Positions 8,248 to 16,866 of a stretch of DNA of 64,000 nt are shown piece after piece; position 1 is the stretch's first letter; the number at the start of each line of letters is the position of its first letter. Source of the DNA: Bacillota bacterium (GTDB taxonomy: Bacteria; Bacillota; Sulfobacillia; Thermaerobacterales; RSA17); the NCBI GenBank assembly GCA_017577485.1, contig PKRI01000004.1, positions 1 through 64,000 on the forward strand, read 5' to 3'. The position numbers and the translations under genes were made by a program. The notes under the pieces were generated by a model, which was not told where the DNA came from, did no database searches, and saw nothing but the letters and a program-made list of their open reading frames with translations.

Positions 8248-9005
8248 TGCTGGGGCGCTTGGCGGCCGCCGCCGCCGGGGCTGCGCTGGCGGTGCTGTGG
8301 GATGCGGACCCCGCCTGGGCCCAGGCCGTGCTGCCCAGCCTGTCGCTGGAATGGGGCGCCGCCGACGGCGTGGAGGCGTGGAGCACGGGGCTGCAGATCC
8401 TGCTGCTGTTGACCGTGCTGTCGCTGGCCCCCTCCATCCTGGTGATGATGACGGCCTTCACCCGCATCGTGGTGGTGCTGGCCTTCGTCCGCTACGCCCT
8501 GTCCACCCAGCAGCTGCCGCCCACGCAGGTGCTCATCGCCCTGGCCCTGTTCCTGACCTTCTTCGTCATGGCGCCGGTCTGGCAGCAGGCTTACGACGAG
8601 GCCTGGGTCCCCTTCCGGGAGGGCGAGATCGACCAGGCCACCGCCGTGGAGCGGGCCATGGAACCGGTGCGCGAGTTCATGTTCCGGCACACGCGGGAAC
8701 GGGACCTGGCGCTGTTCGTGGACTACGCGGGCCTGGAGCGTCCCGAGACTCCCGACGACGTGCCCAGCTACCTGCTGATCCCGGCCTTCGCCATCAGCGA
8801 ACTGAAGACGGCCTTCCAGATCGGCTTCATCGTCTTCGTGCCTTTCGTCGTCATCGACATGATCGTCGCCAGCGCCCTGATGTCCATGGGCATGCTGATG
8901 GTCCCGCCCATGATGGTTTCGCTTCCTTTCAAGGTACTGCTGTTCGTGCTGGTGGACGGCTGGCACCTGGTGGTGGAGTCGCTGCTGCTGGGGTACGGGG
9001 GGTAG
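8247..9005 (+). CDS. fliP: Flagellar type III export gate protein FliP
   Basis: FliP forms the core ring of the flagellar export gate. The 252-aa protein begins at ATG 8247 (TGATG overlap with fliO). Residues 1-26 look like a signal peptide ending near PAWAQA, typical of FliP. The conserved blocks are present: PSILVMMTAFTRIVVVLAFV, LSTQQLPPTQVLIALALFLT, FAISELKTAFQIGF and MGMLMVPPMMVSLPFK. Length is typical. fliQ follows after 6 bp. Confidence 0.96.
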   Translation: MLGRLAAAAAGAALAVLWDADPAWAQAVLPSLSLEWGAADGVEAWSTGLQILLLLTVLSLAPSILVMMTAFTRIVVVLAFVRYALSTQQLPPTQVLIALALFLTFFVMAPVWQQAYDEAWVPFREGEIDQATAVERAMEPVREFMFRHTRERDLALFVDYAGLERPETPDDVPSYLLIPAFAISELKTAFQIGFIVFVPFVVIDMIVASALMSMGMLMVPPMMVSLPFKVLLFVLVDGWHLVVESLLLGYGG

Positions 9006-9011
9006 GCGTCG

Positions 9012-9281
9012 ATGGAAGCGCAGCTGGCGTTGCGGATCGGCCAGGAAGCGGTGTGGATGGTGCTGCTGGTGGCGGCGCCGGTGCTGGGGTTGAGCCTGGC
9101 GGTGGGCCTTCTGGTCAGCCTCTTCCAGGCCACCACCCAGATCAACGAGCAGACCCTGGCCTTCGTACCCAAGATCCTGGCGGTGCTGGCGGCGGCGCTG
9201 CTGTTCGGGCCGTGGATGATGTCGACCCTGGTCAACTACGCCTCGCGGCTGCTGGCGATGCTGCCCGAGGTGGCCCGGTAA
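9012..9281 (+). CDS. fliQ: Flagellar type III export gate protein FliQ
   Basis: FliQ is the small two-helix export gate subunit that packs around FliP/FliR. The 89-aa product from ATG 9012 is the family's exact size. It contains two hydrophobic segments (residues ~15-40 and ~55-78) and the conserved SLFQATTQINEQTLAFVPKI loop. It is flanked by fliP and fliR in the universal order. Confidence 0.95.
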   Translation: MEAQLALRIGQEAVWMVLLVAAPVLGLSLAVGLLVSLFQATTQINEQTLAFVPKILAVLAAALLFGPWMMSTLVNYASRLLAMLPEVAR

Positions 9282-9305
9282 GCGCGCCGGGAAGGAGGGC
9301 GTGGG

Positions 9306-10082
9306 GTGGACCTGGCCGCGGTCATTCTCAACCACATCCCTACCGTGGGCCTGGTGCTGATGCGGATCAGCGGCATCATCGCCGTGGCCCCGCCCTTCGC
9401 GGCCGCCACGGTCCCCGTCGCCGTGCGGGCGCTGCTGGCCCTGGCCCTGACCCTGATCGTGGTGCCGGCGGTGCCGGCCTGGACCGGCGCCGGCCCCTGG
9501 GACTTTGCCGCGGCCGCCGCCGGGGAACTGGCCATGGGCCTGGCCATGGGCCTCATCATCCTGCTGCTGCTGCTGGCCATCCAGGGTGCCGGCGAGTTGA
9601 TCGATCTGGAGATGGGCTTCGGCCTGGTCAACGTCATCGACCCGGCCTTCGGCCGGCCGGTGCCGCTGGTGGGAAACTTCCTGTACTTCCTGGCGCTGGT
9701 GGTCTTCCTGGCGGTGGACGGCCACCTGCTGGTGCTGCGGGCGCTGCTGGACAGCTTCCAGGCCATTCCGCCCGGCGGCGGGCGCTGGGAGGGGCCCGTG
9801 CTGGCCGCGGTGGCCCGGCAGTTCGCGTGGGTCATCGTCACCGCCGTGCGCATCGCCCTGCCGGTGGTGGGCGTGCTGTTCCTGACCACCGCCGCCCTGG
9901 GGGTCCTGGCCAGGACCATGCCCCAGCTCAACGTGTTCATGGTGGGTTTGGCCCTGAAGATCGCCCTGGGCCTGGCGGTCATCGCCCTGGTGCTGCCGGC
10001 CCTGTACCAGGTCTTCCTGGACGGTTTCGACACTACCTTCGATTTCGTGCGCGGGTTCCTGCGGGAACTGGGGGGGCGGTGA
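9306..10082 (+). CDS. fliR: Flagellar type III export gate protein FliR
   Basis: FliR is the single-copy export gate subunit that completes the FliP ring. The 258-aa product starts at GTG 9306 behind GGAAGGAGGGC. It has about six hydrophobic segments and the family hallmarks: LILMRISGII-like N-terminus (here LVLMRISGIIAVAPPF), a LIDLEMGFGLVNVIDPAFG block and MPQLNVFMVGLALKI. The stop overlaps flhB (GTGA), so coupling is likely. Separate fliR and flhB genes are kept; they are not fused as in some Clostridia. Confidence 0.94.
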   Translation: MDLAAVILNHIPTVGLVLMRISGIIAVAPPFAAATVPVAVRALLALALTLIVVPAVPAWTGAGPWDFAAAAAGELAMGLAMGLIILLLLLAIQGAGELIDLEMGFGLVNVIDPAFGRPVPLVGNFLYFLALVVFLAVDGHLLVLRALLDSFQAIPPGGGRWEGPVLAAVARQFAWVIVTAVRIALPVVGVLFLTTAALGVLARTMPQLNVFMVGLALKIALGLAVIALVLPALYQVFLDGFDTTFDFVRGFLRELGGR

Positions 10083-11191
10083 CGGTGGCGGCCCCGGTGC
10101 GCGTCATCAACCTGCAGTTGTTCGCCGAGGAGCGCCAGTTCCCGGCCACCCCGCGGCGCCGGCAGGAGGCCCGGCGCCGGGGCCAGGTGTTCCGCAGCCT
10201 GGAAGTCAGTTCCGCCGTCATCCTGTTGGGCGGCCTGGCGACCCTCCAGTTCTTCGGCCCCTACATCTACGGCCGCATGACGGGGCTGATCCACGAGGCG
10301 CTGGTCGTCTGGACCCGCATGGAACTCACCACGGCCACCGTCAGCGGGCTGGCCGGTCAGGTGGTCTGGACCTTCCTGCTGGCCGTGCTGCCGCTGCTCG
10401 GGGTGCTGGCGGTGCTGGGCCTGGCGGTCAACGCCGCCCAGACGGGACTGGTCTGGTCGGTGGAGCCGCTGGCGCCTCGGCTGAGCCGCATCAACCCGCT
10501 GGAGGGCGCCAGGCGCATCTTCTCGCGGCGGGCGCTGTTCGAACTGGGCAAGTCGCTGCTGAAGGTGGCCCTGGTGGCCGCGGTCACCTACGGCGCCTTC
10601 CGCACCGCCGTGGAGTCTGTGGTGGCCCGGTCCGGCGCCGACGTCCGCTCCCTGGCGGCGGCCGTGGGCAGCCACGCCCTGGGCCTGGGCTGGCGGGCGG
10701 CCCTGGTGCTGGCGGTGGTGGCGGCCCTGGACTACCTCTACCAGCGTTACGAGTACGAGCAGAGCCTGAAGATGACCCGCCAGGAAATCAAGGAAGAGCT
10801 GCGCCAGACCGAGGGCGATCCCCTCCTGCGGTCGCGGATCCGCCGGCGCCAGCGGGAACTGGCCCAGGCCCGCATGCTGCAGGAGGTGCGCCGCGCCGAC
10901 GTGGTCATCACCAACCCCACCCACTATGCGGTGGCCCTGCGCTACGACCCCGAGACCATGGACGCGCCCGTCTGCTGCGCCAAGGGCAAGGACCACATGG
11001 CGCTGCGCATCCGGCAGATCGCCAGGGAGTGCAACGTCACCTGGGTCGAGGACCGCTTCCTGGCCCGCAGCCTCTATCACGCCGTGGACGTGGGCGAACC
11101 CGTCCCCGAGAGCCTCTACGAGGCCGTGGCCGAGGTGCTGGCCTTCGTCTGGCGCCTGCGCAACCGGACGTTGGGAGGGGATGAGCGTTGA
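10079..11191 (+). CDS. flhB: Flagellar export switch protein FlhB
   Basis: FlhB sets substrate specificity of flagellar export. Start chosen at GTG 10079 (overlap with fliR; GTG 10085 is an alternative), giving 370 aa. The frame is open far upstream, but that part is a shadow of fliO-fliR. The N-terminus has QLFAEERQFPATPRRRQEAR, a variant of the usual KTEKATPKKRxEARxKG block. Four membrane helices follow. The autocleavage motif NPTH is at residues ~279-282 in VVITNPTHYAVALRYD, so normal self-processing is expected. The C-terminal cytoplasmic domain is complete. Confidence 0.94.
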   Translation: MTVAAPVRVINLQLFAEERQFPATPRRRQEARRRGQVFRSLEVSSAVILLGGLATLQFFGPYIYGRMTGLIHEALVVWTRMELTTATVSGLAGQVVWTFLLAVLPLLGVLAVLGLAVNAAQTGLVWSVEPLAPRLSRINPLEGARRIFSRRALFELGKSLLKVALVAAVTYGAFRTAVESVVARSGADVRSLAAAVGSHALGLGWRAALVLAVVAALDYLYQRYEYEQSLKMTRQEIKEELRQTEGDPLLRSRIRRRQRELAQARMLQEVRRADVVITNPTHYAVALRYDPETMDAPVCCAKGKDHMALRIRQIARECNVTWVEDRFLARSLYHAVDVGEPVPESLYEAVAEVLAFVWRLRNRTLGGDER

Positions 11192-13248
11192 CGACCATGG
11201 TCAAGGCCGCCCAGGGCATCGGCCGGTTCAGCGACATCGGCGTGGCCGTGGGACTGGTGGCCGTGGTGGCCATGATGGTGATCCCCATGCCGCCGTGGCT
11301 GCTGGACCTGCTGCTGGTGGCCAACCTGGCCTTCTCGCTGACCACGCTGCTGGCCACGTTCTACGTGCGCCGGGCGCTGGACATCGCGGCTTTCCCCACC
11401 ATCCTGCTGGTGGCCACCCTGGCGCGCCTGGCGCTGAACGTGTCGTCGACGCGCCTGATCCTGCTGCACGGCTACGCCGGCCAGGTGATCCAGCAGTTCG
11501 GCCAGTTCGTGGTGGGCGGCAACGCGGTGGTCGGGTTCGTGGTCTTCCTCATCCTGGTCATCATCCAGTTCGTGGTCATCACCCGGGGCGCCGAGCGCGT
11601 GGCCGAGGTGGCGGCCCGCTTCACCCTGGACGCCATGCCCGGCAAGCAGATGAGCATCGATGCCGACCTCAACGCCGGCCTCATCGGGGAAGAGGAGGCC
11701 CGGGCGCGGCGCGCCGAGATCGCCCGGGAAGCCGACTTCTACGGAGCCATGGACGGCGCGTCCAAGTTCGTCCGGGGCGACGCGGTGGCCGGCATGCTCA
11801 TCACCCTCGTCAACGTGCTGGGCGGCTTCGTCATCGGCATGGCCCAGAAGGGGCTGACGGCCGCCGAGGCCCTGCAGCGCTACACGCTGCTGACGGTGGG
11901 CGACGGCCTGGTGACCCAGATCCCCGCGCTGCTGATGTCGACGGCGGCGGGCATCATCGTCACCCGCGCCGCTTCCGAGGGCAACCTGGGCAGCGATATG
12001 ACGGGCCAGCTGGCCCGCGAGCCGCGGGTGCTGCAGATCGCCGCCGGCGTCCTGGCGGTGCTGGGCCTGGTGCCGGGGCTGCCGGCGCTGCCCTTCCTGC
12101 TCCTGGCGGCGGCCTTCGGCTTCGTGGCCTGGTCCATGACCCGGTCCCCGGCGCCGGTACCGGCGGAGGCCCCGGAGGAGCCCGCCCGGCCCCAGGACGG
12201 GCCCGAGCAGTTGACCGAGTTGATGCGGGTCGACCCCCTGGAGATCGAGCTGGGCTACGGCCTGCTGGCGCTGGCCGACACCGGCCGCGACGGCAACCTG
12301 CTGGATCGGGTGGCGGCCATCCGCCGGCAGATGGCGGCGGAACTGGGCATCGTGTTGCCCCTGATCCGGGTGCGCGACAACGTCCAGTTGAGCCCCAACG
12401 ACTACGTCATCCGGGTCCGCGGCGTGGAGGCCGCCAGGGGCACCCTGATGCCCGGCCACTACCTGGCCATGGACCCCGGCGGCGCCGAGGGAGGCATCGA
12501 CGGCATCCCCACCCGGGAGCCTGCCTTCGGCCTGCCGGCCCTGTGGATCGACGAGTCCCGCCGGGAAGCCGCCGAACTGGCCGGCTACACCGTGGTGGAT
12601 GCCGGCACCGTGCTGGCCACCCACCTGTCCAGGGTGGTGCGCCTGGCGGCCCACCAGCTGCTGGGCCGCCAGGACGTCAAGCGCCTGATCGACGCCGTGC
12701 GCGAGCACTCCCCGGCGCTGGTGGACGAGTTGATCCCCGACCACATGAAGATCGGCGACGTGCAGAAGGTGCTGCGCAACCTGCTGCGGGAGGGCGTGCC
12801 CATCCGCGACCTGACCACCATCCTGGAGGTCCTGGCCGACCGCGCGCCCGTCACCCGCGACCCCGACGTGCTCACCGAGCATGTACGCCAGGCGCTGGCT
12901 GCCCAGATCGCGGCGCTGCTGCCGGTCCGGGACGGCCGCCTGGAAGTGCTGACGCTGGCGCCCCGGGTGGAGCAGCGCCTGGGCGAGTCCATCAAGCGGG
13001 GCGAGGACGGTACCTACCTGGCGCTGCCGCCGGGCGAGGCCGAACGGCTGGTCCGGGCCTGCACCGAGGCCTGCCGGCGGCGGCTTGACGCCGGCGAGGA
13101 GCCTGTGATCCTGGCGCCGCCGCTGGTCCGGCTGCACCTGCGGCGACTGCTGGAAGCGGCGCTGCCGGACGTGCCGGTGGTGGGATACGGCGAGATCCCG
13201 GCCGGCATCGAGATCCGAGCCGTGGGGGTGATCGGCGATGAGGATTAA
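11188..13248 (+). CDS. flhA: Flagellar biosynthesis protein FlhA
   Basis: FlhA forms the nonameric ring of the export gate that docks chaperone-substrate complexes. The 686-aa product starts at TTG 11188. GGGAGGGG at 11173-11180 sits 7 nt before it, favouring TTG over ATG 11197. The N-terminal ~320 residues are eight membrane helices and contain the FHIPEP signature (AARFTLDAMPGKQMSIDADL). The C-terminal ~350 residues are the cytoplasmic domain, with LLDRVAAIRRQMA and HLSRVVRLAAHQLLGRQDVK. Length is typical. It overlaps flhF by 11 bp. Confidence 0.96.
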   Translation: MTTMVKAAQGIGRFSDIGVAVGLVAVVAMMVIPMPPWLLDLLLVANLAFSLTTLLATFYVRRALDIAAFPTILLVATLARLALNVSSTRLILLHGYAGQVIQQFGQFVVGGNAVVGFVVFLILVIIQFVVITRGAERVAEVAARFTLDAMPGKQMSIDADLNAGLIGEEEARARRAEIAREADFYGAMDGASKFVRGDAVAGMLITLVNVLGGFVIGMAQKGLTAAEALQRYTLLTVGDGLVTQIPALLMSTAAGIIVTRAASEGNLGSDMTGQLAREPRVLQIAAGVLAVLGLVPGLPALPFLLLAAAFGFVAWSMTRSPAPVPAEAPEEPARPQDGPEQLTELMRVDPLEIELGYGLLALADTGRDGNLLDRVAAIRRQMAAELGIVLPLIRVRDNVQLSPNDYVIRVRGVEAARGTLMPGHYLAMDPGGAEGGIDGIPTREPAFGLPALWIDESRREAAELAGYTVVDAGTVLATHLSRVVRLAAHQLLGRQDVKRLIDAVREHSPALVDELIPDHMKIGDVQKVLRNLLREGVPIRDLTTILEVLADRAPVTRDPDVLTEHVRQALAAQIAALLPVRDGRLEVLTLAPRVEQRLGESIKRGEDGTYLALPPGEAERLVRACTEACRRRLDAGEEPVILAPPLVRLHLRRLLEAALPDVPVVGYGEIPAGIEIRAVGVIGDED

Positions 13249-14380
13249 GCGTTACGTGGCACCGACCATGGAGCAGGCGCTGCAGGAAGTGAAGGCCGAG
13301 TTGGGGCCGGGCGCCATCATCCTGGAGGCGCGCCGCCGGCGCCCGGCGCTGGGACTCTTCGGCCGGGGCGGCTTCGAGGTCATCGCCGCGGTGGACCCCG
13401 GGCTGCGGGTGGTGTCGGACCTGGGTTCCGCCGGCGACGGGCCGGCGCTGGCGCCGGCAGCGGCGGAGCCCAAGCGGCGCCCGGTGGAGCCGCCGGCTGC
13501 ACCCCGGCCCTGGTGGATGGAGGAGTTCCGCGGCACGGCGCCGGCCGGGGTGGTGAATCGGGTGCAGGCGGCCGCGGCGCCCGTGCCTGCCGAACCCGCC
13601 CCGGCGCTGCCGCAGACCGCGGACCTGGCGGCGCTGCTGCGCTGCGACCTGATGCCCCAGACCGCCGAACGCCTCCTGGCGGGCGGCGTCGGGATCAACG
13701 ACCCGGAGTTCGCCCGCCGCCTGGAAGAACTGGCGGCCGAGCGCCTGGGCCCCGGGCACGCCGGGCCGGTACGCACGGTGGCCTTCGTGGGGCCCACCGG
13801 CTCCGGCAAGACCACGACCCTGGCCAAGCTGGCGTCGCGGGCCGTGCTGCTGGAAGGACGCAGTGTGGCCCTGATCACCCTGGACACGTACCGGATCGGC
13901 GCCGTGGACCAGCTGCAGACCTACGCCGAGATCCTGGACGTTCCCCTCTACGTGGCCTACACCGCCGATGATCTACTCCAGGCCGTGGAGCGGTGCCGCA
14001 GCGCCGACCTGGTGCTGATCGACACCGCCGGCCGCGGGCCCGGCGACGCCGTGGCCATCGCCCGCCTGCGCCGGGTGCTGGACCAGGTGCAGATCGATGA
14101 GATCCACCTGGTGATGGCCGCCGGCACCCGCGTGCTGGACGCCCAGTACCTGGGCGCCACCTACCGCAGGCTGGGCCCCAACCGGCTGCTGCTGACCAAA
14201 CTGGACGAGACGCTGGGGCTGGGCGGCATCCTCGAGCTGCCGGCCGTCATGGGCCTGCCCGTGTCCTACTTCACCTTCGGCCAGAGCGTGCCCGACGACA
14301 TCGAGCCGGCCACGCCCCAGCGGGCCGCGGTCCGGATCATGGACGCCCTGCGGGCCGCCCGGGAGGAGGTCCTGCCGTGA
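13238..14380 (+). CDS. flhF: Flagellar placement SRP-like GTPase FlhF
   Basis: FlhF is an SRP-family GTPase that helps place flagella on the cell, working with FlhG. The 380-aa product from ATG 13238 has a basic N-terminus (MRIKRYVAPTMEQALQEVK, the usual FlhF start), a Pro/Ala-rich B linker, and the NG domain. In the NG domain: P-loop GPTGSGKTTTLAKLA at residues ~184-198, LDTYRIGAVDQLQTYAEI, DTAGRG, and TKLDETLGLGG. All GTP-binding motifs look intact. It overlaps flhA upstream and flhG downstream. Confidence 0.94.
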   Translation: MRIKRYVAPTMEQALQEVKAELGPGAIILEARRRRPALGLFGRGGFEVIAAVDPGLRVVSDLGSAGDGPALAPAAAEPKRRPVEPPAAPRPWWMEEFRGTAPAGVVNRVQAAAAPVPAEPAPALPQTADLAALLRCDLMPQTAERLLAGGVGINDPEFARRLEELAAERLGPGHAGPVRTVAFVGPTGSGKTTTLAKLASRAVLLEGRSVALITLDTYRIGAVDQLQTYAEILDVPLYVAYTADDLLQAVERCRSADLVLIDTAGRGPGDAVAIARLRRVLDQVQIDEIHLVMAAGTRVLDAQYLGATYRRLGPNRLLLTKLDETLGLGGILELPAVMGLPVSYFTFGQSVPDDIEPATPQRAAVRIMDALRAAREEVLP

Positions 14381-15267
14381 ACCTCTGGGACGGTGAGCAC
14401 CAGGCTTCTTCGCTGGAGCGCATGCTGCGGGCCCGGCGCCGGTCGCGGTCCGGAGCCGCCGTCCTGCCCAGGGTGCTGGTGACGGCCGGCGGTGCCGGAG
14501 CAGGCCGCACCACCCTGGCCGTCAACCTGGCGGTGGCCCTGCAGGAGCGGGGCAGCCGCGTTCTGCTGGTGGACGCCGATCCCCAGGCCGGCGTGGAGGC
14601 CCTCTGCGGTCTCGGCCCGGCCGGCGACACCGCCGGCGGTTCCTCGGGGATGGCGCGGCACCGGCGTGACGCGGACCCGGTGGTGCAGGCCGGGCCCGCC
14701 GGGATCCTGCGGGCAGCCGCGCCGGCCGCGGGCAGCGGCGGAGCGGAGCCGCTCCTGGACTGCCTGCTGCAGGCGCTGCCGCCGGGCACCGCCAGGCCCA
14801 CCCACGTGGTGGTGGATCTCCCGGCCGGGCTGGTGCGGGATGTAAGGCCCTGGCTGGAGGCGGCCTCCGGCATCCTGCTGGTGGCTGCGCCCGATCCCGC
14901 GGCCATCACGGGCGCGTACGCTGTGCTCAAGGTGTCCAGCCGCGCCAACCCGGCCGCCGGCCTGTACCTGGTGGTCAACCGGGCCGAAGGGACCGAGGCC
15001 CGGCGGGTGTTCCGGCGGCTGGACGCGGCGGCGGTGCGGTTTCTGGGCGTCCAGGCCGCCTTCGGCGGGGCGCTGCCGGAAGACCCGGCAGTGCGCCGTG
15101 CCGCATCCCGGCAGGTTCCCTTCGTCGTGAGCGATCCCGGCGCGCCGGCCAGCGTCGCCGTCCGGCGGGTGGCGCGGCGCGTGGCGCGGGCCCTGGCGGC
15201 GCCCAGACCGGCGCCGGTGTCGACCTCTGAGATGACCGGTACAAGGCGGAGAGGAGCAGTCCCGTGA
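14377..15267 (+). CDS. flhG: FlhG/MinD-like flagellar number regulator with a degenerate P-loop
   Basis: FlhG (YlxH) is a MinD-type ATPase that stimulates FlhF and limits flagellar number. This 296-aa protein starts at GTG 14377 (overlap with flhF). Family features are present: LLVDADPQAGVEAL, the PDPAAITGAYAVLK segment (like PEPTAITDAYALIK in FlhG), and DPAVRRAASRQVPFV near the end. The N-terminal HQASSLERML resembles the DQAxxLR helix that activates FlhF. The P-loop is abnormal. Where MinD proteins read GKGGVGKT, this one reads GGAGAGRT (residues 38-45): the signature lysine is Gly and the catalytic lysine is Arg. The switch DTGAG is DLPAG. It may bind ATP poorly or not hydrolyse it. Confidence 0.85.
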   Translation: MNLWDGEHQASSLERMLRARRRSRSGAAVLPRVLVTAGGAGAGRTTLAVNLAVALQERGSRVLLVDADPQAGVEALCGLGPAGDTAGGSSGMARHRRDADPVVQAGPAGILRAAAPAAGSGGAEPLLDCLLQALPPGTARPTHVVVDLPAGLVRDVRPWLEAASGILLVAAPDPAAITGAYAVLKVSSRANPAAGLYLVVNRAEGTEARRVFRRLDAAAVRFLGVQAAFGGALPEDPAVRRAASRQVPFVVSDPGAPASVAVRRVARRVARALAAPRPAPVSTSEMTGTRRRGAVP

Positions 15268-15974
15268 TCCATGCCCGATGGCCGCGCATCGGCGAGCAGG
15301 TGAGCATGACGCCCGAGGGCCAGCAGCGGTGGCAGACCACGGTGGTGCAGGACCGCCGGGGAGACCTGCTGGCGGTGGCCACGCCCGCGCCCTATGTCGG
15401 AAAGGACGATGTGCGGCCGGGCCAGCGGTGGATCGTGCGCTACGTGGATGCGATGGGGGAATACCGTTTCACGGCCGTGGTGCGGGCGGTTGAACAGCGG
15501 CCTGTGGCCCTGACGTGGCTGGAACTTGCGGATGAGATCGAGGCCGTCCAGCGCCGGGAGCATGTCCGCTTCGAGGTGCGGCTGCCTGCCCGCATCTGGG
15601 TCGATGAAGACGAGGGGGAGGGCCGGGCCGGGACGGGCCGCGGGCAGCCCGGCTCCGGCGGAGGGGACACCGGCGGCGCCGACAGCTCAGGCTTGCCCGC
15701 CGCCACGGTGGACATCAGCGGCGGCGGCGCCAGGCTGCGGGTCGCCAAGCAACTCCCGCCCGCCCGGTTCTACAAGGTTTCGATTCAGTTGCCCGATGGA
15801 CCCGTGGTGTCCCGAGCCCGTGTGATCCGGTCCTGCGAGCAGCGACTGCCCGACGGGCGCACCGCACATCATTACGCCCTGGCCTTCGAAAACCTGCGCA
15901 TGGCCGACCAGGACCGGATCGTCCGCTTCATCTTCGCGGAGCAGCGCAAACTGCGGCGGCGGGGACTGTCCTGA
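15264..15974 (+). CDS. YcgR-like PilZ-domain c-di-GMP receptor
   Basis: This 236-aa protein has the YcgR/DgrA layout: an N-terminal YcgR-N-like beta domain (residues ~1-90) and a C-terminal PilZ domain. PilZ residues for c-di-GMP are visible: RREHVR (RxxxR) at ~97-102 and DISGGG (D/NxSxxG) at ~150-155. A Gly/Glu-rich insertion of ~30 residues sits between the two motifs. The GTG start at 15264 has GAGAGGAG upstream and overlaps flhG. By family it should bind the motor when c-di-GMP is high and slow the flagellum. It lies in the sigma-D-proximal slot occupied by che genes in B. subtilis. Confidence 0.88.
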   Translation: MIHARWPRIGEQVSMTPEGQQRWQTTVVQDRRGDLLAVATPAPYVGKDDVRPGQRWIVRYVDAMGEYRFTAVVRAVEQRPVALTWLELADEIEAVQRREHVRFEVRLPARIWVDEDEGEGRAGTGRGQPGSGGGDTGGADSSGLPAATVDISGGGARLRVAKQLPPARFYKVSIQLPDGPVVSRARVIRSCEQRLPDGRTAHHYALAFENLRMADQDRIVRFIFAEQRKLRRRGLS

Positions 15975-15999
15975 ACCCAGTGGGGGGGAGAAGCCGACC

Positions 16000-16785
16000 A
16001 TGCCCAATACCAGCGAAGCCCATGCGACCCGGAGCCTGGAGCAATTGTGGCTGGACTACAAGCACCGGGGCGACCTGGCGGCCCGGGACGAGCTGGTGCA
16101 GCGCCACCTGCATCTGGTCAAGTACATCGCCGGCCGCCTGGTGATGCACCTGCCCAGCAGCGTGGAACTGGACGACCTGCTGAGCTACGGGGTCTTCGGC
16201 CTGCTGGACGCCATCGACAAGTTCGACTACCGGCGGGGCATCAAGTTCGAGACGTATGCCTACACCCGCATCAAGGGAGCCATCCTGGACGGCCTGCGGT
16301 CCGTGGACTGGGTGCCCCAATCGCTGCGCAAGCGGGGCCGTGCCATCTCGGCGGCCTACGGCGCCCTGGAGCGCCGCCTGGGCCGCCCCGCCACCGACGC
16401 CGAGGTTGCCGAGGAACTGGGCATCAGCGTCGAGGAACTGCAGGACGTGCTGACGCGGCTCAGCCAGGCCACCGTCCTGTCGCTGGACGATGTGCTGGGG
16501 GCCGAGGAAGACGACGCCATGGAGCTGCGTGACCTGGTGCCCGACCCCCACTCGCCGGATCCCCTGGAGCACAGCGTGTTTCAGGATCTGCGGCAGCGGC
16601 TGGCCGCGGCCCTGGACCGCCTACCCGAACGGGAACGGCAGATCATCGCCCTATACTATTACGAGGGGCTGACCGTCAAAGAAATCGGCGAATTGTTCAA
16701 CCTGAGCGCGTCGCGCATCTCGCAACTGCACGCCCGCGCCATCCTGCGGCTGCGGGCGGCCATGGCCGGCCCGGATCCGTCCTGA
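16000..16785 (+). CDS. sigD: RNA polymerase sigma factor SigD/FliA for flagellar genes
   Basis: This sigma-70 family factor (FliA/WhiG/SigD group) directs late flagellar transcription. The 261-aa product from ATG 16000 has GGGGGGAG 10 nt upstream. Region 2 is at residues ~25-105, with DDLLSYGVFGLLDAIDKFDY and IKFETYAYTRIKGAILDGLR. Region 3 covers ~115-160. Region 4 is LPERERQIIALYYYEGLTVK plus the helix-turn-helix IGELFNLSASRISQLHARAI. Length and final position in the operon match SigD of B. subtilis. No anti-sigma factor (FlgM) is seen here. Confidence 0.95.
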   Translation: MPNTSEAHATRSLEQLWLDYKHRGDLAARDELVQRHLHLVKYIAGRLVMHLPSSVELDDLLSYGVFGLLDAIDKFDYRRGIKFETYAYTRIKGAILDGLRSVDWVPQSLRKRGRAISAAYGALERRLGRPATDAEVAEELGISVEELQDVLTRLSQATVLSLDDVLGAEEDDAMELRDLVPDPHSPDPLEHSVFQDLRQRLAAALDRLPERERQIIALYYYEGLTVKEIGELFNLSASRISQLHARAILRLRAAMAGPDPS

Positions 16786-16788
16786 CGG

Positions 16789-16830
16789 CGGCTGCGGTTC
16801 CCGCCCTGAAGGGCGATGGGACCGCCGCCG
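16789..16830 (+). other. Imperfect hairpin after sigD
   Basis: The bases just after the sigD stop form a long imperfect stem. CGGC at 16789-16792 pairs with 16827-16830, GCGGT at 16794-16798 with ACCGC at 16821-16825, and inner GCCC with GGGC. No T-run follows. It could mark the 3' end of the flagellar mRNA or reduce readthrough, but composition makes this uncertain. Confidence 0.35.
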
Positions 16831-16866
16831 GGCCGCGCAGGGCGCCGGGAAAGGAGGATGGCGGCC

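Noticed and set aside
8225..10078. A possible very long FlhB reading 988 codons from 8225
   Set aside because: The first ~618 codons are an out-of-frame reading of fliP, fliQ and fliR; the normal FlhB start lies at 10079 with overlap to fliR.
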